Of a DNA stretch of 64,000 nucleotides, positions 8,083 through 17,769 are shown piece by piece. A program made the position numbers and the translations under genes. Origin of the DNA: Hanstruepera marina (GTDB lineage Bacteria; Bacteroidota; Bacteroidia; Flavobacteriales; Flavobacteriaceae); assembly GCF_019880635.1 (NCBI RefSeq), contig NZ_JAINVX010000001.1, positions 868,001 to 932,000 on the forward strand. The letters run 5' to 3'. Numbering within the stretch: the stretch's first letter is position 1; every line of letters begins with the position of its first letter. Under the pieces are notes generated by a model, which did no database searches, was not told the DNA's origin, and saw nothing but the letters and a program-made list of their open reading frames with translations.

Positions 8083-8511
8083 TTATTTTTCCATAACACT
8101 TTTATCTTTTTTCTTTTCGAGAACACTTGTTTTACTAGGGTCAATTACTTCACCTTTAATTTTAAGTGCTACAGTAGGTGTGTCAGCATTAGAAATAACA
8201 GTTATTGTTTTTCTAATAGGGTTAACTCTATTTGTGTCGTATTTTACTTGTATTTCACCTGTTTCACCTGGAGCAATTGGCCCGTCAGGTTTTTTAGGAA
8301 CTGTACAACCGCAACTTGAAGTTACTTTAGAGATAATTAACGGTGCATCACCAGTATTTGTGAATTCAAAAGTTCTTACACCATCAGCACCTTTTTCAAT
8401 TGTTCCATAATCTACCGTAGTTGCTTTAAATTCAATTTTAGCAACTTTATCTTGAGCATTCACTGAAAACCCAATTAAACCGATAAATAATAATGTGATT
8501 AGCTGTTTCAT
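8083..8511 (-). CDS. Secreted DUF1573 protein
   Basis: A 142-residue protein with a signal peptide (about 1-20, ending VNAQ) and one Ig-like DUF1573 domain. Its hallmarks are visible: FEFTNTGDAPLII, then SSCGCTVP with paired cysteines, then an APGETGEI turn. DUF1573 proteins are common exported proteins in Bacteroidota, with no settled biochemical role. The ATG at 8511 is preferred over an in-frame start at 8541 because the signal peptide begins there and the -7 box covers the upstream codons. Confidence 0.88.
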   Translation of the reverse strand: MKQLITLLFIGLIGFSVNAQDKVAKIEFKATTVDYGTIEKGADGVRTFEFTNTGDAPLIISKVTSSCGCTVPKKPDGPIAPGETGEIQVKYDTNRVNPIRKTITVISNADTPTVALKIKGEVIDPSKTSVLEKKKDKSVMEK

Positions 8512-8534
8512 AATATTTCTATTTAAATCGTTTG

Positions 8535-8566
8535 TAAACATACTTACTTTTTATTCATTGTGCAAA
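8535..8566 (-). promoter_or_regulatory. Promoter of the DUF1573 gene
   Basis: Minus-strand TTTG (8566-8563), 20 bases, then TATGTTTA (8542-8535) fits the TTTG/TAnnTTTG pattern with one mismatch. It lies 23 bases before the chosen ATG. Confidence 0.55.
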
Positions 8567-8659
8567 ATTATTAGACGTAATGCATGCATGCAATTATCAT
8601 CTACCCAAATAAAAGTACATAATACATTCATATAATTTTACTGAAAAAAGAAATATAAG

Positions 8660-8667
8660 TACTTTTG
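8660..8667 (+). promoter_or_regulatory. -7 box for valS
   Basis: TACTTTTG matches TAnnTTTG exactly. TTTA lies 19 bases upstream (8637-8640) as a weak -33. The box ends 30 bases before the ATG at 8698 and overlaps the only longer in-frame start (TTG at 8665), which argues against that start. Confidence 0.6.
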
Positions 8668-8697
8668 CATGTTATATTTCAAAAACTATTCCAAAGT

Positions 8698-11334
8698 ATG
8701 CAAATTCCATCAAAATATGATGCCAATCAGGTAGAAGGCAAGTGGTATGATTACTGGATGAAACATAATTATTTTCATTCAAAACCAGATAGAAGAGAAC
8801 CTTATACAATTGTTATTCCGCCACCAAACGTCACAGGAGTTTTGCATATGGGACATATGTTGAATAACACCATTCAAGATGTTTTGATACGACGTGCGCG
8901 CTTACAGGGTAAAAATGCCTGTTGGGTGCCTGGAACCGACCATGCATCCATTGCAACTGAAGCTAAAGTGGTTGCCAAGCTTAAAGAGCAAGGGATTGAC
9001 AAGAACGATTTAACTCGCGAGGAGTTTTTGAAACATGCTTGGGATTGGACGCATGAATACGGGGGAGTAATTTTAGAGCAACTAAAAAAATTAGGTTGTT
9101 CCTGTGATTGGGATCGAACCAAGTTTACGATGGATGACGATATGTCAGAAGCTGTAACTCAAGTATTTGTTGATTTATATAACAAAGGCTTAATTTATCG
9201 TGGCTATCGCATGGTTAACTGGGATCCAGAAGCTAAAACAACACTTTCTGATGAGGAGGTTGAATATGTCGAAAAACAAGGAAAGCTTTACTATGTAAAT
9301 TATAAGGTTGAGGGTAGCGATGACACCTTGACTATTGCTACAACTAGACCAGAAACTATTTTAGGAGATACCGCAATCTGTATCAATCCCAATGATGAAC
9401 GTCATGCCAATTTAAAAGGGAAGAATGCTATTGTACCTATTAATGGTCGTATCATACCCATAATTGAAGATGAGTATGTGGATGTTGAATTTGGTACTGG
9501 CTGTCTAAAAGTAACTCCTGCTCATGACGAAAACGATAAGGTTCTAGGTGATAAGCACAATCTGGAAGTTATTGATATATTTAATGAAGATGCTACTTTA
9601 AACAGTTATGGTTTGCATTATGAGGGCAAAAACCGTTTTATAGTTAGAAAGGAAATTGTAAAAGAATTAGAAGAAAAGGGGCATATTCTCAAAATTGAAG
9701 ATTATACCAATAGGGTAGGCATTTCAGAAAGAACGAAAGCCATTATAGAACCTAGATTATCAGATCAGTGGTTTTTAAAGATGGAAGAATTGGTAAAACC
9801 AGCAATTGAAGCGGTTTTAGGTGATAATCCTGAAATTAAATTGTTCCCCAAAAAGTTTGAGAATACTTATCGCCACTGGATGGAAAATATTCGTGATTGG
9901 AATATTTCACGTCAATTGCGTTGGGGACAGCAAATACCTGCATTTTATCATGGAGAAGGTAAAGAAGATTTTGTGGTTGCCAAAACTATTGAAGAAGCTT
10001 TAGTTTTAGCCAAAGAAATAACTAACAATCAACAATTAACAGTTAATGACTTACGCCAAGATTCAGATGTGGTTGATACATGGTTTTCAGCTTGGTTATG
10101 GCCAATGAATGTATTTGATGGTATCCGAAATCCAGAAAACGAAGAAATAAATTACTATTATCCAACTAATGATTTGGTTACGGGTCCTGATATCCTCTTT
10201 TTCTGGGTAGCACGAATGATTATTGCAGGCTATGAATATAAAGGCGAAAAGCCTTTTGAAAATGTATATTTAACTGGCTTGGTTCGTGACAAGCAGCGTC
10301 GTAAAATGAGTAAATCTCTTGGGAATTCGCCTGATGCTTTGAAGCTTATAGATGATTATGGGGCTGATGGTGTTCGTGTTGGATTATTATTAAGTAGCGC
10401 CGCCGGAAACGACTTGATGTTTGATGAAGCGTTATGTAACCAAGGTAAAGGATTTGCCAATAAAATTTGGAATGCGTTTCGTTTGGTAAAGGGTTGGGAA
10501 GTTATTAATGCTATAGGACAACCAGAATCAAGTAAAGTTGCGTTAGAGTGGTTTGAGGCCAAATTTCAAGAGACCTTAATTGAAATTGAAGACCATTACA
10601 GTAAGTATAGGTTGTCTGACGCTCTTATGGCAACGTATAAGCTAATATGGGATGATTTTGCATCTTGGTTATTGGAGATTGTAAAGCCAGCTTACCAACA
10701 ACCAATAGATGCTAAAACACTAGAGGGTGTTATTGCGAGTTTTGAGGACATTCTAAAAATATTACATCCTTTTATGCCGTTCTTAACTGAAGAAATTTGG
10801 CAATACATGGAAGAAAGACAACCAGAAGAAGCGCTTATTGTGGCGAAATGGCCAAAGAAGAAATCTGTAAATAATGAGTTGATTTCTGGATTTAGCTTTA
10901 TGCAAGAAGTAGTTTCGGGTATTCGTAATATTAGAAAAGAAAAGAATATTTCTTTTAAGGACAGTATTGGTTTCTCCGTTATAAATAATGAAAATGTGCC
11001 TTCCATCTTCGATGAGGTTATTAAAAAACTTGGTAATCTAGAGGCTATTGAATATGTTTCTGAAGCTGTTGATGGAGCATTGACTTTTCGTGTAAAATCA
11101 AATGAGTATTTCATTCCTGCATCCGGAGCAATTAATGTTGATGAAGAAATTAAGAAGTTAAAGGAAGAATTAGATTATACAGAAGGGTTCTTAAAATCTG
11201 TTCAGAAGAAGTTGTCAAACGAGCGTTTTGTTTCTGGTGCACCAGAACAAGTAGTAGCTGGTGAAAAGAAAAAGGAAGCAGATGCTTTAGCAAAAATTGA
11301 AACGCTAAAAGCGAGTTTGGCTAATCTTCAATAA
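8698..11334 (+). CDS. valS: Valyl-tRNA synthetase
   Basis: ValS charges tRNA-Val in the cytoplasm and edits mischarged threonine. The 878-residue class Ia synthetase has [13 protein letters not shown] (HIGH-type motif HMGH at 50-53), [16 protein letters not shown], the connective peptide editing domain with [25 protein letters not shown], and [12 protein letters not shown] (KMSKS at 536-540). The C-terminus (about 810-878) is the positively charged coiled coil typical of ValS. I chose the ATG at 8698 because conserved sequence begins there and the promoter overlaps the longer option. It is followed with a 1-base overlap by a nuclease gene. Confidence 0.97.
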   Translation: MQIPSKYDANQVEGKWYDYWMKHNYFHSKPDRREPYTIVIPPPNVTGVLHMGHMLNNTIQDVLIRRARLQGKNACWVPGTDHASIATEAKVVAKLKEQGIDKNDLTREEFLKHAWDWTHEYGGVILEQLKKLGCSCDWDRTKFTMDDDMSEAVTQVFVDLYNKGLIYRGYRMVNWDPEAKTTLSDEEVEYVEKQGKLYYVNYKVEGSDDTLTIATTRPETILGDTAICINPNDERHANLKGKNAIVPINGRIIPIIEDEYVDVEFGTGCLKVTPAHDENDKVLGDKHNLEVIDIFNEDATLNSYGLHYEGKNRFIVRKEIVKELEEKGHILKIEDYTNRVGISERTKAIIEPRLSDQWFLKMEELVKPAIEAVLGDNPEIKLFPKKFENTYRHWMENIRDWNISRQLRWGQQIPAFYHGEGKEDFVVAKTIEEALVLAKEITNNQQLTVNDLRQDSDVVDTWFSAWLWPMNVFDGIRNPENEEINYYYPTNDLVTGPDILFFWVARMIIAGYEYKGEKPFENVYLTGLVRDKQRRKMSKSLGNSPDALKLIDDYGADGVRVGLLLSSAAGNDLMFDEALCNQGKGFANKIWNAFRLVKGWEVINAIGQPESSKVALEWFEAKFQETLIEIEDHYSKYRLSDALMATYKLIWDDFASWLLEIVKPAYQQPIDAKTLEGVIASFEDILKILHPFMPFLTEEIWQYMEERQPEEALIVAKWPKKKSVNNELISGFSFMQEVVSGIRNIRKEKNISFKDSIGFSVINNENVPSIFDEVIKKLGNLEAIEYVSEAVDGALTFRVKSNEYFIPASGAINVDEEIKKLKEELDYTEGFLKSVQKKLSNERFVSGAPEQVVAGEKKKEADALAKIETLKASLANLQ

Positions 11335-12143
11335 TGAGTAAACGTACATTATATTCAATGATTGCCATACTTTTGGTTGTTGGAATATATGGTTATGAAT
11401 ATTATCTCGATAAAAAAGAACAAGAAGCTATTGTTGAGCAAGGTAAACTGCCTAAAAATCCAACAATAGCTTTTTTTCTACCAACAAGTACAACAGGCCA
11501 AATTGTACATCATAAAGGGTATTCGTTAAGTTATAGTGAACCATATGAACAAGCCGAATGGGTCGCTTATGAACTAAAAAAAGAACACTTGTCCAATACT
11601 AATTTTAACAGACCCTATTTTGAAATTGATAAAGCTGTAAAGACAGGAGCAGCTAGTTGGCGGAATTATAAAAATTCAGGTTATGATAGAGGACATTTGT
11701 GTCCTGCTGGCGATAGGCGTTACAGTCAAGAAGCTCATGACGAAACCTTTTTAACCAGTAATATAACTCCCCAAAACCATGAATTCAATTCAGGAATTTG
11801 GAATACACTAGAGCAAAAAGTACGTTATTGGGCCAATCGTTATGATGGCGTTTTTGTGGTGACAGGTGGTGTTTTAAAAGGCGATATGACAACTATTGGT
11901 TCCGAAAATGTGGCTGTCCCCAATCAGTTTTATAAAGTCATTATGGATTACAATACTGGTAATCCAAAAGTTTTAGCTTTCTTAATGCCTCATGAGAATT
12001 CCAATAAGCCGCTTTTTGAGTTTGTAGTTTCAGTAGATGATGTTGAAGCCTTAACGGGCATAGATTTTTTTCCAGAATTGGATGATGCTGTGGAAGATAA
12101 GTTGGAAGCTTCCAGTAGCTATAAATCTTGGCGTTTTAAATAG
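11334..12143 (+). CDS. Membrane-anchored DNA/RNA non-specific endonuclease
   Basis: A 269-residue protein of the beta-beta-alpha-metal nuclease family (NucA/Serratia nuclease/EndoG type). One N-terminal helix (about 8-22) looks like an anchor rather than a cleaved signal. The catalytic motif is DRGHLCPAGD with D118 and H121, and the metal-binding region is SNITPQNHEFNSGIW (N148 and N152). Enzymes of this fold cut DNA and RNA without sequence preference, usually for nutrition or defence outside the cytoplasm. ATG and the valS stop share a base (TAATG). The last 8 bases overlap the convergent glycosyltransferase gene. Confidence 0.88.
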   Translation: MSKRTLYSMIAILLVVGIYGYEYYLDKKEQEAIVEQGKLPKNPTIAFFLPTSTTGQIVHHKGYSLSYSEPYEQAEWVAYELKKEHLSNTNFNRPYFEIDKAVKTGAASWRNYKNSGYDRGHLCPAGDRRYSQEAHDETFLTSNITPQNHEFNSGIWNTLEQKVRYWANRYDGVFVVTGGVLKGDMTTIGSENVAVPNQFYKVIMDYNTGNPKVLAFLMPHENSNKPLFEFVVSVDDVEALTGIDFFPELDDAVEDKLEASSSYKSWRFK

Positions 12144-12984
12144 ATTTACCCATGATACCCTTCCAGCGTAATTTACGTATAAATTGACCTTGTTCCTCTG
12201 TCACTAACTGATCTATATTATTAAGTTTTGCTTTATAATAACCTGCCATATAATCCTTAAAAAGAGACAGACTGCTTTTTTTATAAGCCAACTTTAAAGC
12301 TGAAATTAAGGTAATAACAAATCCGTATCGCATCTTGTACATGGCTTCTCCTTGAAGATATTTAGCAGTCTTATTGTAGCTTTTACCTGTAGGTTTTAAA
12401 TGTTTTATATGAAGAGTTTCATCGGTTAGTATTTTCCAATTGTAAAATTTTGCCAATAACTCATCCACTGTATCCCAGCCCATAGAGGGTTTTAATTTTC
12501 CAATTTGAACAAAACAGTCTTTTCTGTAAGCTTTCAATGCGCCACGAATGTGGTCTTTTCTGGTCAGATTTTCTAGAATCCACTCTCCATTGTTATCAAT
12601 GTAGCAAAAACCAGAGGCCATTCCCAGTTTTGGGTTAGCGTTAAAATGAAAGGCCAATTGTTCCAAGTAATTGTTGGGAAAAATAAGATCAGCATCAAAT
12701 TTGCAAATCACATCATAATTATCATCTAAAGTTTCAAAGCCTTTGTAAAATGCATTGACTATTTTAGAGCCTGGTAAATGTTGGTCAGACGACTCGGTAT
12801 TTAAAAGTGAAATCCAATTATACTTATCTGCAAATGATTGAACTATTTCAGCAGTTTGATCCTTGGAATGGTCATTAACTACAACTACTTGTTTTGGAAG
12901 TAGGCTTTGATTCACCAAAGACTCTAAAGTTAAACCAATATAGGCTTCTTCATTATGTGCTGGTATGACGATGTAGAAATTCAA
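12136..12984 (-). CDS. Family 2 glycosyltransferase
   Basis: A 282-residue GT-A transferase: FYIVIPAHNEEAYIG at the N-terminus, VVVVNDHSKDQT, and KFDADL (about 95-100) as the DxD site. The middle contains GMASGFCYID and RKDCF, typical of polymer or lipid glycosylation enzymes. No strong membrane helix is seen, although 215-235 is moderately hydrophobic. It is the last gene of the KAS III, methyltransferase, glycosyltransferase unit, 22 bases after the methyltransferase. Donor and acceptor are unknown; the context suggests a sugar or similar group added to an acyl-derived molecule, which is inference. Confidence 0.82.
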   Translation of the reverse strand: MNFYIVIPAHNEEAYIGLTLESLVNQSLLPKQVVVVNDHSKDQTAEIVQSFADKYNWISLLNTESSDQHLPGSKIVNAFYKGFETLDDNYDVICKFDADLIFPNNYLEQLAFHFNANPKLGMASGFCYIDNNGEWILENLTRKDHIRGALKAYRKDCFVQIGKLKPSMGWDTVDELLAKFYNWKILTDETLHIKHLKPTGKSYNKTAKYLQGEAMYKMRYGFVITLISALKLAYKKSSLSLFKDYMAGYYKAKLNNIDQLVTEEQGQFIRKLRWKGIMGKSI

Positions 12985-13006
12985 TTTAGAAATCGTTTAT
13001 ACAAAT

Positions 13007-13528
13007 TTACACTCTTTCAGCATAAACAATATAGTATCTTGGAACAAAGCATCTCAAAATAGGTCTTATTCCCAACTTATTGGTTGGGTTAGTCCATTTT
13101 TTTCTGTCAACAATTTTCCATCCTGTCTTTTCGAGCAACCAATCAAATTGCCAATCTTCAAACTCGTGATAATGTCTATCCCACATATCGGTTTTACTTC
13201 TATACGCAGATGAAAACCATAATTTTAATGGAACTGAAGCAACTAGTTTTTTTGCTTTTATGGATTGTAGGACTGTGAAAGGAGATAAAAGGTGTTCAAA
13301 AATTTCAAAAGCGGTCACTACTTCAGCATTAGAGTTTTTAATAGTTGAAGTATCTAAATCCAAATCTTCACCTGAAGTGTTTTCAACAGAATAGCCCAAC
13401 TCTAGCATAATTTGAGTAAAAGGATTTACAACGCCTAAATCTAAAATTTTCGAATCTTTAGAGATATACTTTTGTAAAAATTCTGCAGTATGCTTAAAAC
13501 GTTTGTTGGGAAATGTTTTTTCGTACAT
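13007..13528 (-). CDS. SAM-dependent methyltransferase-like protein
   Basis: A 173-residue protein with a compact class I methyltransferase fold. ILDLGVVNPFT (about 28-38) is the SAM-binding motif I, in a modified form lacking the usual GxG; EDLDLDT follows as an acidic motif II region, and VVTAFEIFEHLLSPF is a motif common in the Methyltransf_11/23 group. A longer frame reaches back into the KAS III gene (to 13582), but its first codons lack a good ATG, so the ATG at 13528 (32 bases after the KAS III stop) is chosen. The altered motif I leaves open loss of SAM binding. Confidence 0.75.
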   Translation of the reverse strand: MYEKTFPNKRFKHTAEFLQKYISKDSKILDLGVVNPFTQIMLELGYSVENTSGEDLDLDTSTIKNSNAEVVTAFEIFEHLLSPFTVLQSIKAKKLVASVPLKLWFSSAYRSKTDMWDRHYHEFEDWQFDWLLEKTGWKIVDRKKWTNPTNKLGIRPILRCFVPRYYIVYAERV

Positions 13529-13559
13529 GTTTATTTTCCGGAAAAGCGACAAGCTGTTT

Positions 13560-14618
13560 TTATTGTTGATACACAACAGCATTAATATTCATGCCTGCAC
13601 CAACACTGGCAAATATAATAATATCTCCTTTATGGATTTCTTGGTTGTCTAGCTTTCCATTTAAAATCATATCATATAATGTGGGAACTGTCGCCACACT
13701 GGAATTGCCTAAGGTGTTAATGGTCATTGGCATAACGCCTTCTGGTATTTCCATATCATAGAGTTGAAAAAAACGCTTTACAATGGCTTCATCCATTTTT
13801 TCGTTGGCCTGATGAATCAATATTTTTTTGACATCTCTTATATCAATACCACTTTTATCTAAACAGGTTTTTAGAGCCATAGGTACATTAGTTATGGCAA
13901 ACTCATAAATTTTACGCCCATACATTTTTATATAACGTCTTTGGTCGTTTATTTCGGGATGGTTGGTTTCACCAAAATAAATAAAATGGGCTTCATCGTA
14001 AGTAAAAGTAGCAGTTTCGTGGGCTATAATACCGCCTTCATCATTAGTTTGTTCAACAATAACAGCACCAGCCCCATCACTGTAGATCATAGAATCCCGA
14101 TCATGTTTGTCAATTACCCGTGATAAGGTTTCTGTTCCCACTACCAAGCAGCGTTTAGCTATGCCAGAGGCTATAAAGGCTTTGGCTTGAATAACACCTT
14201 CAAGCCATCCTGGGCAACCAAAAAGGATGTCGTAGCCAACACATTTTGGATTTCTAATTTTTAATAAATGCTTAATCCTGGAGGCTATGCTAGGAACGGT
14301 GTCACTTTGTTGTGTGTCGTGCTTAACGTCACCGTAATTGTGGGCAACAATAATATAATCAATACTTTCTTTGTCAATGTTGGCGTTTTCAATGGCTTTC
14401 TCGGCTGCAAAGAAGCCAATATCAGAATTCAGTAAATCTTTTTTAATATAACGCCGTTCTTGAATGCCAGTAATAGCCTTAAACTTTTCAACTATAACCT
14501 CATTAGGGCTATTAATTGAAGAACCATCTGCATTTAAGAACTCATGATTGTAAAAGCTTTCGTTTTTTTCAACTTTACTCGGTATATAACTTCCTGTTCC
14601 AGTTATTTTAACGCCCAT
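13560..14618 (-). CDS. 3-oxoacyl-ACP synthase III (KAS III/FabH family)
   Basis: A 352-residue thiolase-fold condensing enzyme. The KAS III triad is complete: C135 in ILFGCPGWLEGV, H269 in ILIHQANEKMDEAI, and N305 in TINTLGNSSVAT. DGAGAVIVE is also typical. FabH starts fatty-acid synthesis by joining acetyl-CoA to malonyl-ACP, but relatives start polyketides, alkylresorcinols or branched lipids. Insertions (for example 25-45 and 205-230) make it longer than the roughly 317 residues of FabH, and the company of a methyltransferase and a glycosyltransferase points to a special product rather than housekeeping FabH. That inference is moderate. Confidence 0.85.
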   Translation of the reverse strand: MGVKITGTGSYIPSKVEKNESFYNHEFLNADGSSINSPNEVIVEKFKAITGIQERRYIKKDLLNSDIGFFAAEKAIENANIDKESIDYIIVAHNYGDVKHDTQQSDTVPSIASRIKHLLKIRNPKCVGYDILFGCPGWLEGVIQAKAFIASGIAKRCLVVGTETLSRVIDKHDRDSMIYSDGAGAVIVEQTNDEGGIIAHETATFTYDEAHFIYFGETNHPEINDQRRYIKMYGRKIYEFAITNVPMALKTCLDKSGIDIRDVKKILIHQANEKMDEAIVKRFFQLYDMEIPEGVMPMTINTLGNSSVATVPTLYDMILNGKLDNQEIHKGDIIIFASVGAGMNINAVVYQQ

Positions 14619-14754
14619 AATTATTGCTATTAATTAGTGTTCCATTTACGAAGCTAGTCATTAAATCGTGAAGTCAAGCATGTTTTTTGATTAATGCATT
14701 TATTTTTATGATATTGGTAAAAAAGTGAATTTTAATTAAAAATTTTTCAAAAAT

Positions 14755-14778
14755 AAAGCCTTCAAATTTGAAGGCTTT
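14755..14778 (-). terminator. Terminator after gcvP
   Basis: A nine-base-pair GC-containing stem (14755-14763 with 14770-14778) around an AAATTT loop whose bases can also pair. On the minus strand it is followed by TATTTTTG. It lies 23 bases after the gcvP stop. Confidence 0.8.
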
Positions 14779-14801
14779 AAATATTTAGTTTTATCTGCTA
14801 A

Positions 14802-17651
14802 TTACGCTTCCATGTATTCTTCAATAGGCGTACATGTACAAATTAAGTTTCGATCTCCATAAGCATCATCAACACGTCTAACAGAAGGCCAAAATTTATT
14901 TTCGCGAACATAATCTAATGGAAAGGCTGCTTTTTCTCTAGAATATGGCATTAACCATTCGTCTGCAGTTATCATATCAAGAGTATGTGGTGCATTTCTT
15001 AAAATGTTATTATCATCATCTTTTGATGTCTCATCAATTTCTTTTTTTATAGAGATCATTGCATCACAAAAACGATCCATTTCAGCTTTGCTTTCGCTTT
15101 CAGTTGGCTCAATCATTAGGGTTCCAGCTACTGGGAATGATACCGTTGGAGCGTGAAAACCATAATCCATTAAACGTTTTGCAATATCGGTAACTTCAAT
15201 ACCATTAGCTTTAAATGCTCTACAATCAACAATCATTTCGTGAGCAGCTCTACCACGTTCTCCAGAATATAAGGTGTCGAATTGTCCTTCTAAACGCTTT
15301 TTGATATAGTTGGCATTTAGAATTGCAATTTTGGTCGCTTCAGTCAAGCCTTTAGCACCTAGCATTTTTATATAAGCATAAGATATTAAGCATACCAAAG
15401 ATGATCCAAAAGGAGCCGCTGAAATTGCAGTTATGGCTTTATCGCCACCTGTTTTTATTATTGGGTTACTAGGTAAAAATGGTGCTAACTGTTTTGCTAC
15501 ACAAATAGGACCAACACCTGGACCACCACCACCATGCGGAATTGCAAAAGTTTTATGCAGGTTTAAGTGGCAAACATCTGCCCCAATGTTTCCAGGATTG
15601 GTTAGGCCAACTTGCGCGTTCATATTGGCACCATCCATATAAACTTGACCACCATTATCATGAATAATTTGTGTGATTTCCTTAATAGCAGCTTCATATA
15701 CACCATGTGTAGATGGATAAGTAACCATTAGGGCCGCTAAATTGTCTTTATGAAGTTCTGCCTTCTCACGTAAATCGTCTACGTCAATATTTCCTTTGTC
15801 TGTTGATTTTGTTACAACTACTTTCATGCCAGCCATAACAGCACTGGCAGGATTAGTGCCATGGGCAGATGATGGTATTAAACATATATTTCTGTGGTGA
15901 TCACCACGTGATTCATGATATGCTTTAATAACCATTAAACCGGCAAATTCACCTTGTGCTCCTGAATTAGGTTGAAGTGAAGTTGCAGTAAAGCCCGTAA
16001 TTACTGTTAATTGATCTTCAAGCTCTTTTAAAACGGTTTGATAGCCTTGTGCTTGCTCAATTGGAACAAAAGGATGTATGGTGCCCCAGTTTGGATAGCT
16101 TAATGGTAACATTTCAGCAGCAGCATTTAACTTCATGGTACAAGATCCCAATGAAATCATTGAATGATTCAATGATAAATCTTTACGTTCCAATTTTTTG
16201 ATGTAACGCATTAATTCCGTTTCAGAATGGTGCGAATTAAATACATCAAGGGTTAAGAAATCGGAAGTACGTTGTAACGTTTGGCTGATATTGTTGTCTT
16301 CAGGTATTGACTGAATTTTAATGGTTTCTTTTTGAGCGGCTTTTGCAAAGATGGCAACAATCAAATTGGCATCTGCCAAATTTGTAGTTTCGTTTATGGC
16401 AATTACAACAGAATCTGAATCAGGATAGTAAAAGTTTACGCCGTTTTCCTCTGCAACGGTCTTGATCTTACTGGCATCAGCTTTAATGTGTAGGGTGTCA
16501 AAATATGATGTGTTTTGCTGTTCGAAACCTAATTGTTTTAGAGTATCTGCAACCGATGCAGTAGTATGGTGAACTTTATTGGCAATAAATTCAAGTCCTT
16601 TAGGTCCGTGGTATACAGCGTACATACTCGCCATAACGGCTAGTAATACTTGAGCGGTACAGATATTTGAAGTTGCTCTGTCACGCTTAATATGTTGTTC
16701 TCGTGTTTGAAGCGCCATACGTAAGGCGCGATTTCCATTCATGTCTTTGGTAACGCCAATAATACGCCCTGGAATATCACGCTTGTAAATTTCTTTGGTA
16801 GCAAAATATGCGGCATGAGGGCCTCCATATCCCATTGGTATTCCAAAACGTTGCGTGGTTCCAACAACCACATCAGCCCCAAATTTTCCAGGTGCTTCTA
16901 GTTTAACCAAACTTAAAATATCTGCTGCAATAGCAACTTTTATATTGCTTTCGTTGGCTTTAGATATGAATGATTTGATATCAGTTATTTGCCCATGCTT
17001 TCCGGGATATTGTAATATAGCTCCGAAAAATTCTGTTGAGAAATCAAAATTTTCTTCACTTCCAACAACCAAATCTATGCCAATTGGATTGGCACGTGTT
17101 TCTAAAAGTGATAAAGTTTGAGGTAAAATGTTTTCTGAAACAAAAAACTTGTTAACGCCAGCTTTCTTTTGATCTCTTTCGCGTACTGCAAATAATAGAC
17201 TCATGGCTTCAGCAGCTGCAGTACTTTCGTCTAGTAACGATGCATTGGCCAGTTCCATTCCGGTTAAATCACTAACCATGGTTTGGAAGTTTAATAACGC
17301 TTCTAAACGCCCTTGAGCTATTTCAGCCTGATAGGGTGTATAGGCCGTGTACCATCCTGGATTTTCTAAAATATTACGCTGTATAACTGCAGGTAATATA
17401 GTTGGGTGATAGCCTAAGCCAATATAAGTTTTATATGTTTTGTTCAGTTTAGATAATTCATGAATATGGGTTAAATATTCCTGTTCGCTCATGGCCTCAC
17501 CTAAATCGAGATCTTTTTTAAGACGAATCTCGTCAGGAATGGTTTCGTAAATTAGTTGGTCAATAGAATCTACACCAATAGTTTCTAACATCTTTTTTTG
17601 GTCCAATTCCTTTGGCCCAATATGACGCAGTGCAAATGCATTTGTATTCAT
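14802..17651 (-). CDS. gcvP: Glycine dehydrogenase (decarboxylating), P-protein
   Basis: GcvP decarboxylates glycine with PLP and passes the aminomethyl group to lipoylated GcvH. The 949-residue protein is the full-length fused form (alpha and beta halves in one chain): an N-terminal half with YTPYQAEIAQGRLEAL and SLLDESTAAAEAM, and a C-terminal half with LGSCTMKLNAAAEM, SAHGTNPASA and NLHKTFAIPHGGGGPG, where K700 forms the PLP Schiff base. The ATG at 17651 (MNTNAFALRHIGP) is the natural start; the longer frame to 17696 crosses the promoter. It is monocistronic, bounded by a promoter and a terminator. gcvT and gcvH are not in the window. Confidence 0.96.
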   Translation of the reverse strand: MNTNAFALRHIGPKELDQKKMLETIGVDSIDQLIYETIPDEIRLKKDLDLGEAMSEQEYLTHIHELSKLNKTYKTYIGLGYHPTILPAVIQRNILENPGWYTAYTPYQAEIAQGRLEALLNFQTMVSDLTGMELANASLLDESTAAAEAMSLLFAVRERDQKKAGVNKFFVSENILPQTLSLLETRANPIGIDLVVGSEENFDFSTEFFGAILQYPGKHGQITDIKSFISKANESNIKVAIAADILSLVKLEAPGKFGADVVVGTTQRFGIPMGYGGPHAAYFATKEIYKRDIPGRIIGVTKDMNGNRALRMALQTREQHIKRDRATSNICTAQVLLAVMASMYAVYHGPKGLEFIANKVHHTTASVADTLKQLGFEQQNTSYFDTLHIKADASKIKTVAEENGVNFYYPDSDSVVIAINETTNLADANLIVAIFAKAAQKETIKIQSIPEDNNISQTLQRTSDFLTLDVFNSHHSETELMRYIKKLERKDLSLNHSMISLGSCTMKLNAAAEMLPLSYPNWGTIHPFVPIEQAQGYQTVLKELEDQLTVITGFTATSLQPNSGAQGEFAGLMVIKAYHESRGDHHRNICLIPSSAHGTNPASAVMAGMKVVVTKSTDKGNIDVDDLREKAELHKDNLAALMVTYPSTHGVYEAAIKEITQIIHDNGGQVYMDGANMNAQVGLTNPGNIGADVCHLNLHKTFAIPHGGGGPGVGPICVAKQLAPFLPSNPIIKTGGDKAITAISAAPFGSSLVCLISYAYIKMLGAKGLTEATKIAILNANYIKKRLEGQFDTLYSGERGRAAHEMIVDCRAFKANGIEVTDIAKRLMDYGFHAPTVSFPVAGTLMIEPTESESKAEMDRFCDAMISIKKEIDETSKDDDNNILRNAPHTLDMITADEWLMPYSREKAAFPLDYVRENKFWPSVRRVDDAYGDRNLICTCTPIEEYMEA

Positions 17652-17675
17652 GAATAATTGTGTTGAATTGAAGTG

Positions 17676-17683
17676 CAAAATTA
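17676..17683 (-). promoter_or_regulatory. -7 box for gcvP
   Basis: Minus-strand TAATTTTG matches TAnnTTTG, 24 bases upstream of the gcvP ATG. No convincing -33 element was found. A six-base inverted repeat lies at 17696-17711, in the expected upstream zone. Confidence 0.5.
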
Positions 17684-17757
17684 CGGAATAATTCACGTTA
17701 AAATGTTAACGAAAATGAAAGTTTTTAACCAATTAAAGTGTTTATTAACACTTTGCG

Positions 17758-17765
17758 TATTTTTG
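17758..17765 (+). promoter_or_regulatory. -7 box close to the UbiA-like gene start
   Basis: TATTTTTG matches TAnnTTTG and ends only 4 bases before the ATG at 17770. If used, the transcript would begin at or near the start codon. No -33 element is clear. Confidence 0.4.
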
Positions 17766-17769
17766 TTTT

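Noticed and set aside
8665-8697. Longer valS start at TTG
   Set aside because: The TTG lies in the promoter -7 box and the added residues have no resemblance to ValS.
17696-17711. Inverted repeat CGTTAA/TTAACG between gcvP and the UbiA-like gene
   Set aside because: Six-base arms in A+T-rich sequence arise easily by chance; no second copy was seen to support an operator.
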